From positions 1 to 14,191 of the forward strand of contig JARRRL010000028.1 of the NCBI GenBank assembly GCA_037380725.1: a DNA stretch of 14,191 bases, written 5' to 3'. A program made the position numbers and the translations under genes. The notes beneath the pieces were generated by a model. That model saw nothing but the letters and a program-made list of their open reading frames with translations. It made no database searches and had not been told where the DNA came from. Each line of letters opens with the position of its first letter. Within the stretch, counting starts at the first letter, position 1. Below, piece by piece: positions 14,006-14,191 of the stretch. Source of the DNA: JARRRL01 sp037380725. GTDB lineage: Bacteria; Pseudomonadota; Gammaproteobacteria; Pseudomonadales; JANQJO01.

Positions 14006-14191
14006 GTGGAGACTGATCAACAGGCAGAACAGACGAGTCAGGTTGGTGGAGAGATGCTCTCTGGTGGAGAGCTGGTGATGCGGGCACTCATCGAAGAAGG
14101 TGTGGATGTCGTTTTTGGTTACCCGGGTGGAGCAGTGCTTCATATTTATGATGCGTTGTATCAAGAGCCTCGTATCCGGCATGTGCTGGTG
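14006..14191 (+). CDS. ilvB: Acetolactate synthase large subunit, N-terminal fragment
   Basis: Acetolactate synthase (ThDP- and FAD-dependent) catalyses the first common step of valine, leucine and isoleucine synthesis. The 62 visible codons include MLSGGELVMRALIEEGVDVV followed directly by FGYPGGAVLHIYDALY, the signature N-terminus of the large subunit (E. coli IlvI starts [20 protein letters not shown]). The catalytic glutamate and the rest lie beyond the right edge. Two starts are possible. GTG 14006 has GGGGT about 8 bases upstream and is close to an in-frame stop at 13985-13987. ATG 14054 has GGTGGAGAG just upstream and matches the E. coli start better. Whether it should be called ilvB, ilvI or ilvG cannot be decided from this fragment; a small-subunit gene (ilvN/ilvH) would be expected downstream. 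Confidence 0.9.
   Translation, partial: METDQQAEQTSQVGGEMLSGGELVMRALIEEGVDVVFGYPGGAVLHIYDALYQEPRIRHVLV

Noticed and set aside
13416..14087. A 223-codon open frame on the minus strand across the gap before the ilv gene
   Set aside because: It overlaps the DUF4124 gene in another frame and the start of the ilv gene on the opposite strand. Its composition (many His, Pro, Thr) is that of an antisense shadow, and it has no recognisable motif.

Overview
The window looks like a chromosomal core segment of a gammaproteobacterium of roughly middling GC. The main evidence is the block bamD, rluD, pgeF, clpB next to the pilS/pilR pair, the same neighbourhood as PA4542-PA4547 in Pseudomonas aeruginosa (from memory of that genome). 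A glutamine-dependent nadE, a DUF4124 periplasmic protein and an acetolactate synthase large-subunit gene are also typical of the class. I cannot name the species. I see no rRNA, tRNA, CRISPR array, insertion sequence or phage gene.

Layout. Positions 1-2430 (minus strand) hold pilR (cut by the left edge) and pilS, the two-component pair that usually controls type IV pilin transcription through sigma-54. Divergent from them, 2565-4283 (plus) is nadE, complete in sequence except for one in-frame TGA at codon 84. Two small minus-strand genes of unknown function follow (4317-4598 and 4804-5070), separated by a strong hairpin. Then comes bamD (5356-6243, minus), with a double hairpin downstream. 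rluD, pgeF and clpB (6477-11097, plus) follow in order. clpB has its own near-consensus sigma-32 heat-shock promoter directly after the pgeF stop codon. Downstream of clpB lie two unrecognised plus-strand genes (11346-12029 and about 12302-12829), each encoding a low-complexity protein with one textbook EF-hand calcium loop near the C-terminus. A bidirectional terminator (12857-12888) separates them from a minus-strand DUF4124 protein (12923-13477). After a gap of about 530 bases, a partial acetolactate synthase large subunit starts at about 14006 and runs off the right edge.

How the genes relate. Most are housekeeping: outer-membrane assembly (BamD), 23S rRNA modification (RluD), peptidoglycan precursor quality control (PgeF), protein disaggregation (ClpB), NAD synthesis (NadE) and branched-chain amino acid synthesis (Ilv). 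The parts not explained by known families are the interrupted nadE, the two orphan genes between nadE and bamD, and the pair of EF-hand proteins with their short overlapping upstream reading frames. I found nothing that I can defend as a complete new defence or mobile system; the EF-hand pair is the best candidate for undescribed biology.
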